DNA of 64,000 nt from Parapristionchus giblindavisi (GCA_943737045.1 CALSFV010000236.1:784001-848000), one strand, 5' to 3'. Numbered from the stretch's first letter, positions 11,628-26,273 are shown. Numbers and translations: made by a program. Notes: generated by a model from the letters alone, not told the origin.

Positions 11628-12764
11628 ATGTCGTTCTGCCGTTATATGAATTGCTAAGGGTTTTGTGTGTCTTGTTGTACTCGGTAATTAACAGATATGA
11701 CAGTTGTTGACTTGATTTACAGATAGTGCGGAAATGGAAATGACGTGATGATTCATTAAATTTATCTCTGCCGCGACAATTATTCTGTCGAATGCTACAC
11801 TGAGGAAAAAAGCAAAACTGACACGACAAAGGCCAGGGAATTACTGAAAGTTATTTCATCAATTTAATTGAAGCTCATCACGTTATTTTCAGTTTTTCTA
11901 CAGATATAAATTACAATTAAACCCTCTTTGCAATGATTAAATATGCAGAGTTATCACTGCTGAATATCACTGCAAAGGATGGTTTGTTCTATATTTAATA
12001 ATAAGACACCGGCTCAGTGGGAGTTCAGGTAGTGCCGGACATCCACCTCGATCGATTTTTTTTATTTTACCTCATTCAAAGCGGAAGAAAGCAATAAACC
12101 AAGTATGTCCTACCTTTCGGTAACTAGAATAGTGATCATTTGATCGTAGTGAATGATTTTGGGAGAGTTTATAACAAATTAGTTGCAATGAATAACATTT
12201 TGATGACTATTGCATCAAATGTTTGGCCAAACTATCGAAACTAGACTTCCATAACTCGGGAACAATGAATCTGTGAAATCCTTCTTGAAATGCCACATAC
12301 AAAGGTATTCCGATGCGGTTACGTTATGACCAGATATAGTGTAGACCACTCAGATAGCTGCAAGCTTACAACTGTTCACTGTTATCGTCGATGCGATAAC
12401 ATTTTTGTTGAAGTTGTAATCTTGCAGCTCGTTCAAAACAGCATGTCAAGTAGGGGTTTTTTCTCAATGTTTGTATAGTAATTGTTTGCGAATAAATATT
12501 CACAATCACTGGAACGTACAGTAAAAAAGCCGATTAAATCAACCTTATACAATGTTTGCAGTCGCATGACTTTTCTTTTTCTACTTTGACCAACATTGTT
12601 TGAGCTATCTCCTATTGTTTTGAAAACGCTCAATTTTGAATTTTTGGATACCATTCATTTCATGATTACGCATCCACAGCAATTGGCATTGAAAACGGAA
12701 AACAATACTTCCTTTCGTTTTCTATAAATTCAAAGAAACATATCAAATCTTATTCCCGTCCGAT
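11628..12764. other. Intergenic between tRNA pair 2 and protease, no gene seen
   Basis: This is AT-rich sequence. The first about 80 bases still resemble the region beyond the first tRNA pair. Short open frames at 12290-12478 and 12433-12654 have no domain, no splice partners and no codon bias. I find no RNA gene here. Confidence 0.5.
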
Positions 12765-15700
12765 ATGGGTTCTTCCGTTTTCATCTACAGTTTTGTATTT
12801 CTATCCTATGTCATTTCGATCAATGCGCAGTGTGGAATGTCCAAATTTACTGAAGAAATAGTCAATTCAAGAGCAAAAAGAGTACAGTTTATTTTTTTAA
12901 ATTTTTTTATTCAAAAGATATTTTTTAAGGTTGTATCAGGCCACCAAGTTCAAGATGGAAAGTACCCATGGCAAGTGTCTCTTCAATGTCCGAGGCTCTT
13001 CGTTGTCCATTATTGTGGAGGTATTGATGTTAAAGAAGGGGACCCTCTAGTTTTGTTCGTGACAGAACTGACTAGGCAGAATTATAGATCACATCTCCCA
13101 GAATACAAAGACTATTTTCTCTAAATTTTTAGTTGCCCCGTAATGCCGTAATCCGAGATTGAAGTTCATGGAAACACCAGGGAAAGGCGCGAGTTTTTTG
13201 AATTTGATGGATAAATTGCAAATGGGAATCAAACCGGTTAATGGTTTTGGCGAAACAAAATTAGGGTTTCTGATATTAAAATAGTACATATATGGTCAAA
13301 TGTGCTTAATATGAGGGAGTTCCAGTTCCAGTTATTGAATCCAGGGATTTGAGGAAAAAAATAAAATTTTCGCTATATTTCATCTTTCAGTATGCCTTAT
13401 TCAGCCCAAACATTAATTGGGTATTTTGTTTTGCACGTAAGCTTGTCCCGCTAACAATAAGATGCATTTCTCAGAAATATATGAACTAAATCTTAGCGCT
13501 GCATATGAATAGCTTCCCCCATTATTATGGTGTGTCATAAGTTCGGTAATTATTTTCCAGAAAAAAAATAAAATGTAAATATTTCTTACCTCAATCAATG
13601 ATGGAAACCAATATACTCCCCGTCGGCATCCACCACCTCTTGCCATCGTTCAGCCAGCTCGCGCATGCCATCCTCCAAATATAGGGGGCGTGGGGGCAAT
13701 ACCAGAAGCTGAGCAAAAGCTTCTCTCCGTGCATATCGCGACGAACGAAGGTCGGCACTTGGTCCCCAGACGAGACCCAGAGGGGGGTCTTGGCAGGGTT
13801 CTTGTAGAAGCAGTACTTCTCGTCTTGGGTGACTATGGAGTCCAGACTCCTCAGCGTTGGGAAACGGGAGAGGCTTGCGAGATTCGCTTCTTCTTCTGGC
13901 CAGGGGTCAGGTCGTGGGGGACTTGGTTGTGAAGTCGGGGTTTCTTTCCATGAGCACGCAGGATCCTGTGGGTGGTTTTGAGAGAAGTGTGGATGGTGGC
14001 CTCCAATTTGCGACAGTACATGCCTGGGTTCTGCCTGAGGGCTGCGAGGACAGGTCTTGGGTTCACTGTCACTATGCGACCCAACCTCGGCTTTCTTCCA
14101 CATTTATAGAGAATAAGGTCTCGAGGGACTATTCGGTGTGTGGCTTGATCAGATGTATACTAGCAAATACGATTTCTAATTGATTATACAATTTTATCGT
14201 TTCAGGATACATACTAGTCATACAAAAGATATAAGCAATAAAAGATAGGTTATAACCAATACAAGTTGATGATGACGAAGTCGGATGATTAGGGGAAGGA
14301 CATCTATTGAAGATTTGCCTCTTAGGACATCTCGATCGCACCTCAAACTTGGGTAATTAAACACAATACGAAAAAGGGGAGCAAAACAGGGACACGATTG
14401 ATTTACACAATAGTGATATGAATAGCGAAAGAACAAAGGGGGCAAGACTACCAAAGGGACAAAAGGATGATAGGAATGCAGGAACAGAAGACGACATCAA
14501 GAAGAAGAGCGATGACGGATCGAATAGGACATCAATGAACGACGGTATAGAGGATGAACATCAAGGAAGAAGGAAGAAATGAATAGGACATCCATGAGTG
14601 AATGAATATAGTTGATAGGTTATAGACAATCAGAATATCACGCCCGTCACGAGAGAATTGAGATGAAATGGGAATGAAGCAAAAATGGTGAAATGAGTTA
14701 GGACAATTTTTGGACATCTCTAGGCATGCCCTACCAGAACCCAAAGTCTCATTGTTCAATTTTCATTTTGGGGCTTAATACACCGGTGGTTCGGTAATGC
14801 GTAGTCCCAACTTTGAGCTCGAATTTCTCGCTTCTGGTGAGTTTTAGCGGAAAAGTGTCACAAGAGTGACCCCCGCTCTTTTTTCTTGCTCTATCGATCT
14901 AAACAAACCAGAGATCATGAAAATAATTCTGAACAGAGCTTCACTTCGAAACAAATAACTCAAAAATTTAGGAAAAGGGGGTGCTCTTCTTTCCGAACCC
15001 AATACACGAACAACACGTGAATGAGAAAAAAAAGTTTATTCGAAAAAAAATTTACCGAACTTATGACACACCATAATATATTAACTAAAATTTCATTCAG
15101 GAACAATTATTGGGAATAGATGGATTCTAACTGCGGCACACTGCTTAATGTTTGGCTCACAATGTCTACTAACCACTAAGAATATTATTTGCAGGGACAA
15201 TACAGATGGGTCGTGTGCAGTGGTGGTCGGAGATAGCAACAGCACAAATGACAACGAAGTAATTAAATCTATTTCAGAATTAAAAACAGTCTAAATAATC
15301 ATTTAGGAGAATAAATATAAAATCGAATTACAAACAGCTCATGAAAATTACAACGATATATCTGTTGTACATGACATTGCGCTTGTAAAGGTTCGATCTA
15401 CTTTCACTTTGTTTTTATTCAAAGCAAAAGAGTTGAATGTAAATGAAGAACTTGGATTGCAGTGAACAAAATTGCCATCGTTAAATAAGTTCAGCAAGGA
15501 ATCTTCACCCGATTTTTTTTTCAGTTAAATCGTCCAATCTCGTACACTGAAAACATTCAACCAATATGCTTGCCCTCAAGAGATCAGGAGATTACTAATG
15601 ATACAAAAGCCATAGTAATTGGTCATGGTTTTCATACTTGTTAGTTTTATGTTTACTTCAACTGAGACTTATAATATACACATAGTTCCGGAGGATGAAA

Positions 15701-16285
15701 CAATACATCTAGTATTGAGCGATGTTCTTCTAGAAACAAAAGTTCCAATTGTTGCTTGCGAGTAAGCATTTCGAAGTAAAATTCATTAAACAAAACGAAA
15801 TATAACAGTGTTCACTGGAAAGATACTAAAGAAACTCAAATGTGTGCTGGAGAGAAAGGCCATGTGTCCGGACAAGTTAATAATTCCATTGATTTGATTT
15901 ATATTTCATCAATTCAGGGTGATAGTGGAGGACCTCTTTTAATGCAAAGTATTGATAGTAGATGGTATGAAGTTGGTATTGTTTCATACGGTCCGTATAT
16001 TCATGAAGCTCTTCAAAAGGATTCATCAGGCATGGCTTTAGATAGAACTTCTCTGTTTTTTACCAAATTTTTGTAATTCAAATACACACTCATATTTGAC
16101 GTAGAGGAGAGTTCAAATAGGCTGGGCCAAAAAAACAGAGGAATGCCCTTTATCTTATGGTAATAAATCCCAAATATATGAACATTGTAGATGTTTACAC
16201 AAGAGTTTCTCAGTATTGTGATTGGATTGAAGAGAAGAGTGATGGCGAAGTTCAGTGTGCGAAGGAATCAACGAAATTCGTTTGA
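12765..16285 (+). CDS. Secreted trypsin-like serine protease (S1)
   Basis: Ten exons join in frame to 300 residues: 12765-12881, 12930-13020, 15101-15258, 15307-15390, 15525-15627, 15686-15761, 15809-15875, 15918-15990, 16121-16159, 16191-16285. A signal peptide (SFVFLSYVISINA) precedes a short propeptide ending AKR before VVSGHQVQDGKYPWQ, the zymogen cleavage site. The triad is visible: LTAAHC (His), HDIALVK (Asp), GDSGGP (Ser). The C-terminal box DVYTRVSQYCDWIEE is typical of the fold. Oddities: the residues before the catalytic Ser read VSGQGDSGG, so the usual Cys at chymotrypsin position 191 is Gly and position 189 is Val rather than the Asp of trypsin, which predicts altered specificity. 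The tail is a short extension. Intron 2 is 2.1 kb because a mariner element has inserted. The donor of exon 5 (GTTTTC) is weak, so that junction is less certain. Confidence 0.85.
13527..15074 (-). mobile_element. Degenerate mariner transposon in protease intron 2
   Basis: Perfect 21 bp terminal inverted repeats start GGTGTGTCATAAGTTCGG and end CCGAACTTATGACACACC, flanked by TA. On the minus strand, frames between 14103 and 13600 show mariner transposase pieces. One is an HTH-like block (KLEATIHTSLKTTHRILRAHGKK), another is the first catalytic block (VTQDEKYCFYKN, compare GDEKW), and the third is the family's C-terminal block (ERWQEVVDADGEY). The pieces are in different frames and the stretch with the second and third catalytic Asp is missing, so it is inactive. 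The 14150-15050 part is not recognisable as transposase. Confidence 0.85.
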
Positions 16286-16375
16286 GATGATTTTAACGTT
16301 GCTTCTTTTACTCATTGACAATAAATTGTTTTTTCTCTAAGCTCTCTTGAAGTGGGAGAAGGGTGGGAAGGCAAT

Positions 16376-16971
16376 GTATACCGTCAAAACGAAAAAAAAG
16401 TGAAACATTTGTCAAATAATTTGACAAAATTTGACAAAAGTTCACAAGATTCCCATTTTTAGCATTTTTCATGATCTTGATGAAGTATTATCTCAAATTT
16501 TGTTTTGTAGATGTGTTTGCCAAATCCAGATAAGCACGACAAAAGTGATAAAAATAATCAGGAGCGTTGCGGAGCAGAATTGGTATACTGTAGCATACTG
16601 TAGAATCATACTGTGAAATTGCTTCCATCGCGCTTTTTTCGTCTATCATGGATATATCTAGCATTACCTGACTTCCTATAGCGAATGTGCACTTTTTGGA
16701 TCATTTTATAGATCATGCTGTAAAACGGGTATACTGTAATAAATCATACCGTATACCAGTTTCACAAAACAGCGTTCACAGTGATTCATTTTAATTTTTT
16801 CTTCATAGGTCAATTAGGTGAGCCCAGTGATGCTTAAATACCCTATTGTCTATTAAAAGACTAGTAACCGCGTTTAGATATTATGATTCAAAATTTTCAA
16901 AATCTTGTGTACTTTTGTCAAATTTTGTCAAATTATTTGACAAATGTTTCACTTTTTTCGTTTTGACGATA
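16376..16971. repeat. Fold-back element 4 (about 595 bp)
   Basis: Arms of about 70 bp start ATACCGTCAAAACGAAAAA and end TTTTTCGTTTTGACGATAT, both including CAAATAATTTGACAAAATTT-like blocks. A second full copy, diverged by scattered substitutions, is at 31828-32427 inside an intron of the MULE-type gene. It carries no protein. Confidence 0.85.
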
Positions 16972-17242
16972 TCGTATTTCTATTGTTGCAATACTGCTTA
17001 CTAATATCGGTTTTCTCATTACTCTGACAAAAATCTGGGATTGTGATCGCTCAATTCTTTGAATGCATCATGAAACTGGCGAATTTGTTACCGCATTAGA
17101 AACTAACAAAAAAATAGTAAAATAGTGACTACCTAAGAATAGATTGTGCGGTCCGCCGGAAAGCGTTCATGCGGGACTCTAAAGCTCCACGCTACTTCAT
17201 GGAAACTCTTTTGAATATCAACACCATTGGCAAACCCAACTA
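16972..17242. other. Spacer before mirror astacin copy, no gene
   Basis: No coding or RNA feature is seen. The inner boundary of the inverted duplication is at about 17243, where similarity to the 3' flank of astacin A stops. Confidence 0.5.
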
Positions 17243-17324
17243 AGTGTTCCTCGATATCATATCGTGTGTGATAGAAATGTATCGAATGTTCTAGTTTATT
17301 CAATCATCGATAAGTTCTTCTTTC

Positions 17325-20295
17325 TCATACAGCACGTACAGTAACTTCAGCAGATACAGGATAGTTAGCATCACGATACAACCAAAGAAGCATTGTATTG
17401 CTGTCAGAGTAGATCGTTCCATCGGTAGTCGAGGGTTGAGAGCAGAATCTGAATGTTGTTATTTTTATAAGGTAATTGCGAAATAAAAAAGAAGTAACGT
17501 TTATCGAGAAAAAAATAAATTACATAAAGTGTTTAAGAAGCGAACAATGTGAATTTCATTCAGAAACTCTAGCTATCAATCGATAAATAAGAACTACCGT
17601 ACCTGAGTCCTGAAGTGCGAGTGTCAGTTGTGGGAACGACCTCAAGACCAACGGAGCGGCACATCGAGAAACGATAACTAGAATAAACTTCTATTTCACA
17701 TAAATAGTTTGGATTAGTGCATAATTCACGATCAAATCAGATTTTTTTAAAATAATACTTTAGGTTATAAAGATATGAAATAGATTCAATATTAAGAATT
17801 TGAAAACATACGGTCCGAATTTGCTGACCACAGCTTGAATACGCTTTCCAGCGGGAGCCTGAATCAGTGTAAAATCACTTTTAGCAGCGTTTTCATTGCA
17901 CAAAACATACGAGAATAATGTATAAACCGAAGATACTATTGACTTTCTTGATCATAATATCGACTTTACCTGAACTACAACAAGTTTCTCTTCAAATGAT
18001 CTGAATGGGGTTGACATATCGAGCTTGACTGGTGTAGGATTGGCAGTGGCTGTTACGATCTGGGCATCAGAGGGCTGGAAAATAAATTGGAGTTTAATTG
18101 AAGTTTAAATAATATTTTCTGCTTTATTCGGGTGATATTTATGTAAAATAAAGAATAAACCCTACTCTTCTCTCGCAGTTGGTTCCAGTCCATCCCCTAG
18201 GACAGAAGCATTTGTAGCAGTCTTTTCCATCTTGAACTCCGTTGTTCTGACAAGAAATCTTGTTGGTGCATCTGTCTGAAACATTTATTCATTCATAATC
18301 TGCTTAACAAAAACAGAACGGATCATTATGTAGGTCTAAATCTAGCGAAAACTATATGGTCTATCGATTCTTGAAATCCTAGAAATCCTACGTTTTGTAG
18401 TTTGACATACCAGTACACTTGTACATTTTGTTGATCAGTACAGTATCCCAGAAAGTAGCTCTAGGACCATCCATAGATCCCTGGTATCTCTGGTATTTTT
18501 GACGGGCATAGATGGTAGGACGCTGTTGGTTGACGGCGAAACTGTAAAAAGATCAAAGATCCAAGAACAAAGACCAATGCGCAAATATCAATCTTACGCA
18601 TAGGGGAAGTAATGTTGCATGGAACTCGTATGGAATACCATATGTGGACATTCCATTTGGTTCCATTTTGAAATTGTGTTCCATTCCTTTTTCAATGTTA
18701 GAAGTATCGATAGTGACATAGCTGCAAGAATAATCAATAATTATTTTACAAATCAATTTTCATAATCATCATTTTAAATTGCAATTTAAAAAAATAATTT
18801 AATTATAAAAATGTGATAGGTCATACTTATCACGATCGGTTCTGGATTGAACGTGGAGGGTTCCGAAAGCGTGAGAAAGCTCGTGAGCAACGATGGTAAC
18901 CTGAAAATATTCATACAGAATTAATTAATCATTTTATTCTTTATATTATCCACATATTTTACCTATCTCATTTCGCTGATAAATGGTAATAAAGGTAAGG
19001 TACAACCCGTTAATCAAGGCACACGAAGTCCTGCGGGTGATCACTACTAGGCCAGTGATCTTTCGCGGCTACAGATTAATTTTTCACTTTCTTTATCTTC
19101 GATAGAATCGATAGATGGAACAGAATCGTCTCTTTGTAAGTCAAAATGATTTAATAATGACAATGAAACATAAAACTCACAGTCATACATCCATTAGGGG
19201 ATAGATTCAGATTCTGACGACCATAAGCATTTCTTCCTACATTTGACGAACATCCATTGCTGATATGGTTATAGACGATTCTGAAAATAAGGTGAAACTT
19301 TACAATATTATTGTCAAATTATTTATGTCATCGGGAGTGTGGTATAGGGTAAATATTCCGTTGATAATAGTCTACTTACGCGCTCTTGTCAGCAGAAGTA
19401 GCAGGTTTGAACTTGGCGCAAGTACGATCCTCCCAGAATTTCATTGCAGCAAGGATGGTTGGCTGATGTTGGGTAGCTGCAAGAATTTTTTAAGTAAAAC
19501 TACAAGTACCGCATTTCTGTTTGCTGTATTCGAAAAAAACTTAACTCGTGAACGCTGAATGCCTTCATGCCTTCAATGTTTTTCCCTTGCTACATAAAAT
19601 TCGCAAAAGCAGCAATTCACGAGTTTAGAATAATATTTTCAATGTTGTTTAAAAACATACGGAATCCTGAAGCGAAAGTGTAACGGAATGACTGGAGCTC
19701 CAATAGGCTACCACATATTAGCAACACTAGCGAGTCCCTGTCTACGTCTAGCTGGATTCTCTGGATCATAATCAAGGGCTATCTTCCATTGCTCACTGAA
19801 ATGCGTTTCAAGATAGATATTTTAGTCACGAAATAATCAATAATATGTTTGGAAATCAATAAAATGATTGGCTTACGCAGTTAGAATAAGATCTCCCTCG
19901 AAGAGTTCAGTCTGATTTGCATTGATATCGATTTCAGTGGGAACGTAGATGAAAGTTTCATTTCCGGGATGAGAAGCAACATATTGTTCACGAAGTAATT
20001 CAAGTTCTTCTTGGGTTTCTTTTCCAGCAAATTCTTCTTCGACCTCACGGGACATTTCCTTCTCGAACTGAAATTGAAATGATTTCTCAAATTTTTGATC
20101 ATTATTGATTTTTAAAATTATGAAATATCGCAATGTTTCAAAGAGAAATCTATTGCAAGTGCAGTTATTAGTGATTTAAAAAAATTAAACATTTTAAATA
20201 ATAGTAACCTTCTCGATTTCCTTCGCATCCAATTCTCCGAGAGGAGTAGCGATACATCTCGCAATCAAAACGAAGAAAATTGTTGATGAGAGCAT
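17325..20295 (-). pseudogene. Astacin-EGF-CUB protease copy B, decayed
   Basis: This is the mirror image of copy A. All thirteen exons are present on the minus strand with conserved splice sites: 20295-20209, 20067-19877, 19795-19661, 19476-19380, 19280-19181, 18900-18827, 18721-18598, 18541-18411, 18275-18166, 18074-17970, 17858-17812, 17677-17603, 17448-17325. Exon 3 is one base longer than in copy A (CCGTTACAC for CCGTACAC). It also turns the codon after ATG TGG from CAG to TAG. Exon 7 has lost five bases just before the Met-turn. These three lesions each break the reading frame or end it, while the rest of the sequence is very close to copy A, so decay is recent or the assembly has errors here. 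Intron 5 has gained a SINE copy (18985-19068). The promoter block and polyadenylation signal are also mirrored. Confidence 0.85.
18985..19068 (-). mobile_element. tRNA-derived SINE family 1, in astacin B intron
   Basis: Read on the minus strand it contains GATCACTGGCCTAGTAGTG, GACTTCGTGTGCCTTGATT and GGGTTGTACCTTACCTTTA. Copy A has no such insertion in the corresponding intron, so insertion came after the duplication. See the full-length copy at 62717-62816 for the tRNA-like layout. Confidence 0.65.
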
Positions 20296-20525
20296 TTTAT
20301 ATGCTGAAAATTATATTTTTTTTCTGTTTGGAAAAGAGAGATGAACTGTTAAATATATTAGATTTATGGTAATACATATTCGATGAAACTCATTCGAAAC
20401 AAGTCATGAGTGTAGCATGAATTTTGTAATAATAAAGTGAAATAATAAAATAATGTTCAAAAGAACTAACCCGGATAAGATTTCTCTCCAGCCGATGTGG
20501 TATGTTCCTATAGTCTATTGGTGTG

Positions 20526-20535
20526 CTTATATACG
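20526..20535 (-). promoter_or_regulatory. TATA box of astacin copy B
   Basis: The reverse complement reads GTATATAAGC and lies in a block conserved with copy A (7330-7575). The probable untranslated exon and its GTTAGT donor (20460-20480 side) are also conserved. Confidence 0.55.
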
Positions 20536-20959
20536 GATAAATTTAGTTTGATCAGGATGAAGGAATGGAACATTTGTAAACCGTCTCTCCATCTTGCACA
20601 CTATTTCTCTGTTCTCTATTGGCTAAAGAGTGATGGAGATATGTTTCGTATGGGCGAATGTTAGAGTCATATTCAATATGTTTCTTCGGATCACAAGTAC
20701 ACGATAGATATGGAGTGAAAGTCGAAAAGATGGAATGTTTCACAATATCTTTCTTGTGTGCAACATCAATCAATTTATTCCAATTAAGTATGATAAAACT
20801 AGATGAAGCCCGCTTCATTGCACATTAATCGTCTTAAACTCAACATCACCGAACACGAAAGAGAACAAGACGTCGACTTGTCGTTACCAATGACGGAACT
20901 AACTGCTTGTTATGAGCAATGACCATGAAAACGATTTTGGCAAAGCTAAGCATTTTGAA

Positions 20960-23640
20960 AATTCCGATAAAATAACGATGTCTCTGCAAATTTATCATGA
21001 AAATGCATAATGGAATGTATAAATTTATTTTTGAAAGATATACGAATGTTCACGCAAACATGCAAGAAGTATCGGTTCCTTTCATCGATCTCTAGACATA
21101 CTGGTAAAGCCACTTGTTACCGTACTTTCTTTATAAAATTGTTTGTATTTTGTCTATATTTTCAAGGGCTCGTTCATGATTCTATCAAACAATAGGCTGT
21201 ATCAGTAGAAAATAAATAGTGTATGTTATATAGACATACTCGCTGTCTTTCTGTCTAGTTTGCTCAGTTTGTTCCTTTAAAACAAAAATAAAGATATTTG
21301 CCTCTCTTGATTCTATCGATGGACTCATAATGTCAAATTTACATATTTCTTACATTACAACAACTTTATAAAGATAATCTAGATCAATAGATAAGGGTGA
21401 TGTGAATGTCAAATGGATGATTAAATTACATCCATTCTTTCATGGAGAATTTGCTCTTTATTTTCATCGATCTTTACTTTTCATTTTACATGAATCCATG
21501 AAATTTATGAATTTTTTTGTCAATAATTAATAAAAATTTATATTTATTATGATATCTAAATGTACGCTTTGCAAAAAAGGTCAACGTAGCGATTCTGAAG
21601 TTAAATCGATACAACAAATGTAAAAGTAATAAATGAAATGATTGTAATTGCAAAAATCGAAAAATAACAGAGAGAATGAGGATATTATGAACAATATATC
21701 AGTGATCTCACGCAGGACCTTGAGTGCCTAGAATAACGGGATTCACCTTTGTGTATGTTATTTATGCAACAAAGATATAACAATGCAGGGGCTGATGATA
21801 TCAAAGACTTATTCAATAGATTCTTCTTCTTATTCTCCGTTTTCCCCCTTTTTTTATTTTGAACATTATGTACTATTTTTCCATCATTCTGAGATATAAT
21901 TTCTCACAAGTTAAAATGTAGTTGCCAAAAGCTTTACCACCAATAGTAAGTATCAAATAAGTATCTTCTCTAACAATGCTCATTTTACTTCCGATATATC
22001 TATTGAAAAAAAGATTCTTTATCGTGACCTTTTTCTTTATAATGATTACTAATAAAACTATTTAATCTGTTATTTGAGAAAGATTGGCGATGTTGACTCA
22101 TTCGTGCTATGATCGTTTATGTAGTTTCTCCAAGGTACTGAATTCCTCAAATTCCACAAGTTATCACACATTTAATGTTTTTGCGAATTGCAAGAAAGAA
22201 TTTCAGGTTCGTTAGTAAGAAAAAAAAGTAAAGGTACAACCTGTTATTCGATGCACACGAAATCACTGCTAGGCCAGTAATAATTTTAAAAAGTTAATAT
22301 AATATAATATAATATAATTCTTCTAAAAAGTTTCGATTCCAATCGATTCGGGAATAGGCGCAATCGAATCCTTGCCTAATTCTAGGAAACTATTGCCAAG
22401 GAGAGTTGTTCGATCAAAGATCAACGAATGCGGAATTCTTGATCATTAAAAAAACAATTAATTCTCACTATTTTCCTATGACCTAGGTAAATTTTTTATT
22501 TGATCAATAGTTAACAGTTCGTTTAAAATTCGTAATGTTTTTTTTTCAATAGAAAATTTGTGAGAGAATCAGTTTTTAGCGAAAATTAAGAATCGTGGTG
22601 TGACCTTTATAATGCTTACTAATTGTAAGAAAAATATTCAATCGATGATTTGAAAAGGATTGCCGATGATGACTCATTCTGCTTTGATCGTGTGTTTAGA
22701 TTCTCCAACGTACTGAGTAACACAAATAAATGATATTTTTCATCGAATGAATAATTTTATTCTGCGAATTGCAACGAACATTTACAAGTTTGTTAGCTGG
22801 ATAAGGGATGACCACCTTCTTGATCTTGCTCTCTTTCTTAAGAGAATTGGCACGACGGCTGATCACATTTCCATTCGTGGCCGTCTAATCATAGGTGCAT
22901 GATGTGGATTTTGAAAAATTCTAACGCCTACGCTTGAGATGCCAAAGGTGTCGGACTTATGTTTTTTTCACGCTACATAGAATTATTCTAAAGAAGAAAT
23001 ATAAAAAGAGATAATAATATTAATGGTAAATTTATCTGACTTCGGAGAGTATTTTAAGAATCATAATTAAATGCTTGAAAAATATGATAAAGCCAGGAGG
23101 CAAAAAGAATTCTAGAAGGCTACGATTACACGATCGTAGCATACAATAATAATGAGCTACGAATAAGAGACTGTAATATATTGAGACGATGGGTACAAAC
23201 AACAACTATTGTCAAGATTATTTTATTTTTGTACAACACGATTCGTGAAAATGAATTATTAAATATAAAATATACAGTGAACGGGCGTCAAGGTCAATGT
23301 GAGTAGATTATAATAAGGATATTCTAATATTTACGGAAATGAAGTGAAGGAAGCTTGAGGTGTTTGAACGAAAGTTGAATAAATAAAACTAAAGAAAAGA
23401 TCTATGAAATTAAAAAGAAACTAAAGAAGTGATTTCAGAAAATTGAATTATATAAAACAATACAATTTCTTTCTGAAAAAGAAAATTTCAAGATAATTCG
23501 TCATACCTTTGTCATTCAATCATTATTCAAAAATAGATTTTTTCATAAAGATAATTTCAGATTTACTTTGTTATTTAAATAAAACCAAATTCAGCATTGA
23601 AAAATATATAAAATATATCTTGAAATAAAAAAAAACAACA
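20960..23640. other. Long AT-rich intergenic region
   Basis: No gene was found. Contents: a decayed SINE family 1 copy at 22229-22283 (minus), a diverged direct duplication (22030-22230 versus 22600-22800), and at about 22995-23240 a copy of a dispersed repeat also found at 40175-41640 (interrupted) and 57105-57245. The right end leads into the actin promoter. Confidence 0.5.
22995..23240. repeat. Dispersed repeat R (uninterrupted copy)
   Basis: The sequence runs from AATTTATCTGACTTCGG through TTCATAATTAAATG-type and CCAGGAGG blocks to GATGGGTACAAACAACA. The other copies are 40175-40242 plus 41514-41640 (split by a palindromic insertion) and 57105-57245. It proves useful as an empty-site reference for that insertion. 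I do not recognise its class. Confidence 0.65.
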
Positions 23641-23743
23641 AACACTGTTTATTCTCGTTCGAGGAATCCTGCAAGTATTTTCAGCTTCACCCCCTTGATT
23701 CGAGGAATCGCACGCAACGCGTCTGACACACGCGTGGCGGGCG

Positions 23744-23750
23744 TATATAA
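23744..23750 (+). promoter_or_regulatory. TATA box of actin gene
   Basis: GCGTATATAAGATCGC lies 60-66 bp before the ATG, which suggests a short leader and direct transcription start rather than a long outron. The flanking DNA is notably GC-richer (ACGCGTCTGACACACGCG) than the surroundings. Confidence 0.75.
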
Positions 23751-23809
23751 GATCGCACCCCCACTCCTATTCACTCTCATCAGAGACAGACAGACACAGA
23801 TCAGCCAAG

Positions 23810-26051
<2,242 letters not shown>

Positions 26052-26241
26052 GAAGTTGCTCTCCCCCGTTTCTATATCATCATACTGCCGCTCACTTTTT
26101 CATTGTACTTATATGCTGCCTTATGCCCTTCTCTTATCCCTGAAACCCATTAAATGCTGCCTTATTTCCAGCAATCACACTCAGTGTTTTCTTCGACCGT
26201 TGTTCACCCCCTACCGCTTCAACCCCTTCTTTATTATGTAA

Positions 26242-26273
26242 AATAAACATAAAACGAACTAAAAATGAATAAA
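26242..26273 (+). terminator. Polyadenylation signals of actin
   Basis: AATAAA occurs at 26242-26247 and again at 26268-26273, about 190-220 bases after the stop. Both are plausible alternative signals. Confidence 0.65.

Noticed and set aside
11307..11829. Minus-strand frames of 104 and 137 codons
   Set aside because: They run across the tRNA pair; the same happens at 6623-6847. They are shadows of tRNA sequence.
14129..14759. 70-78 codon minus-strand frames within the mariner
   Set aside because: No similarity to transposase blocks and no conserved motif; treated as filler sequence in the element.
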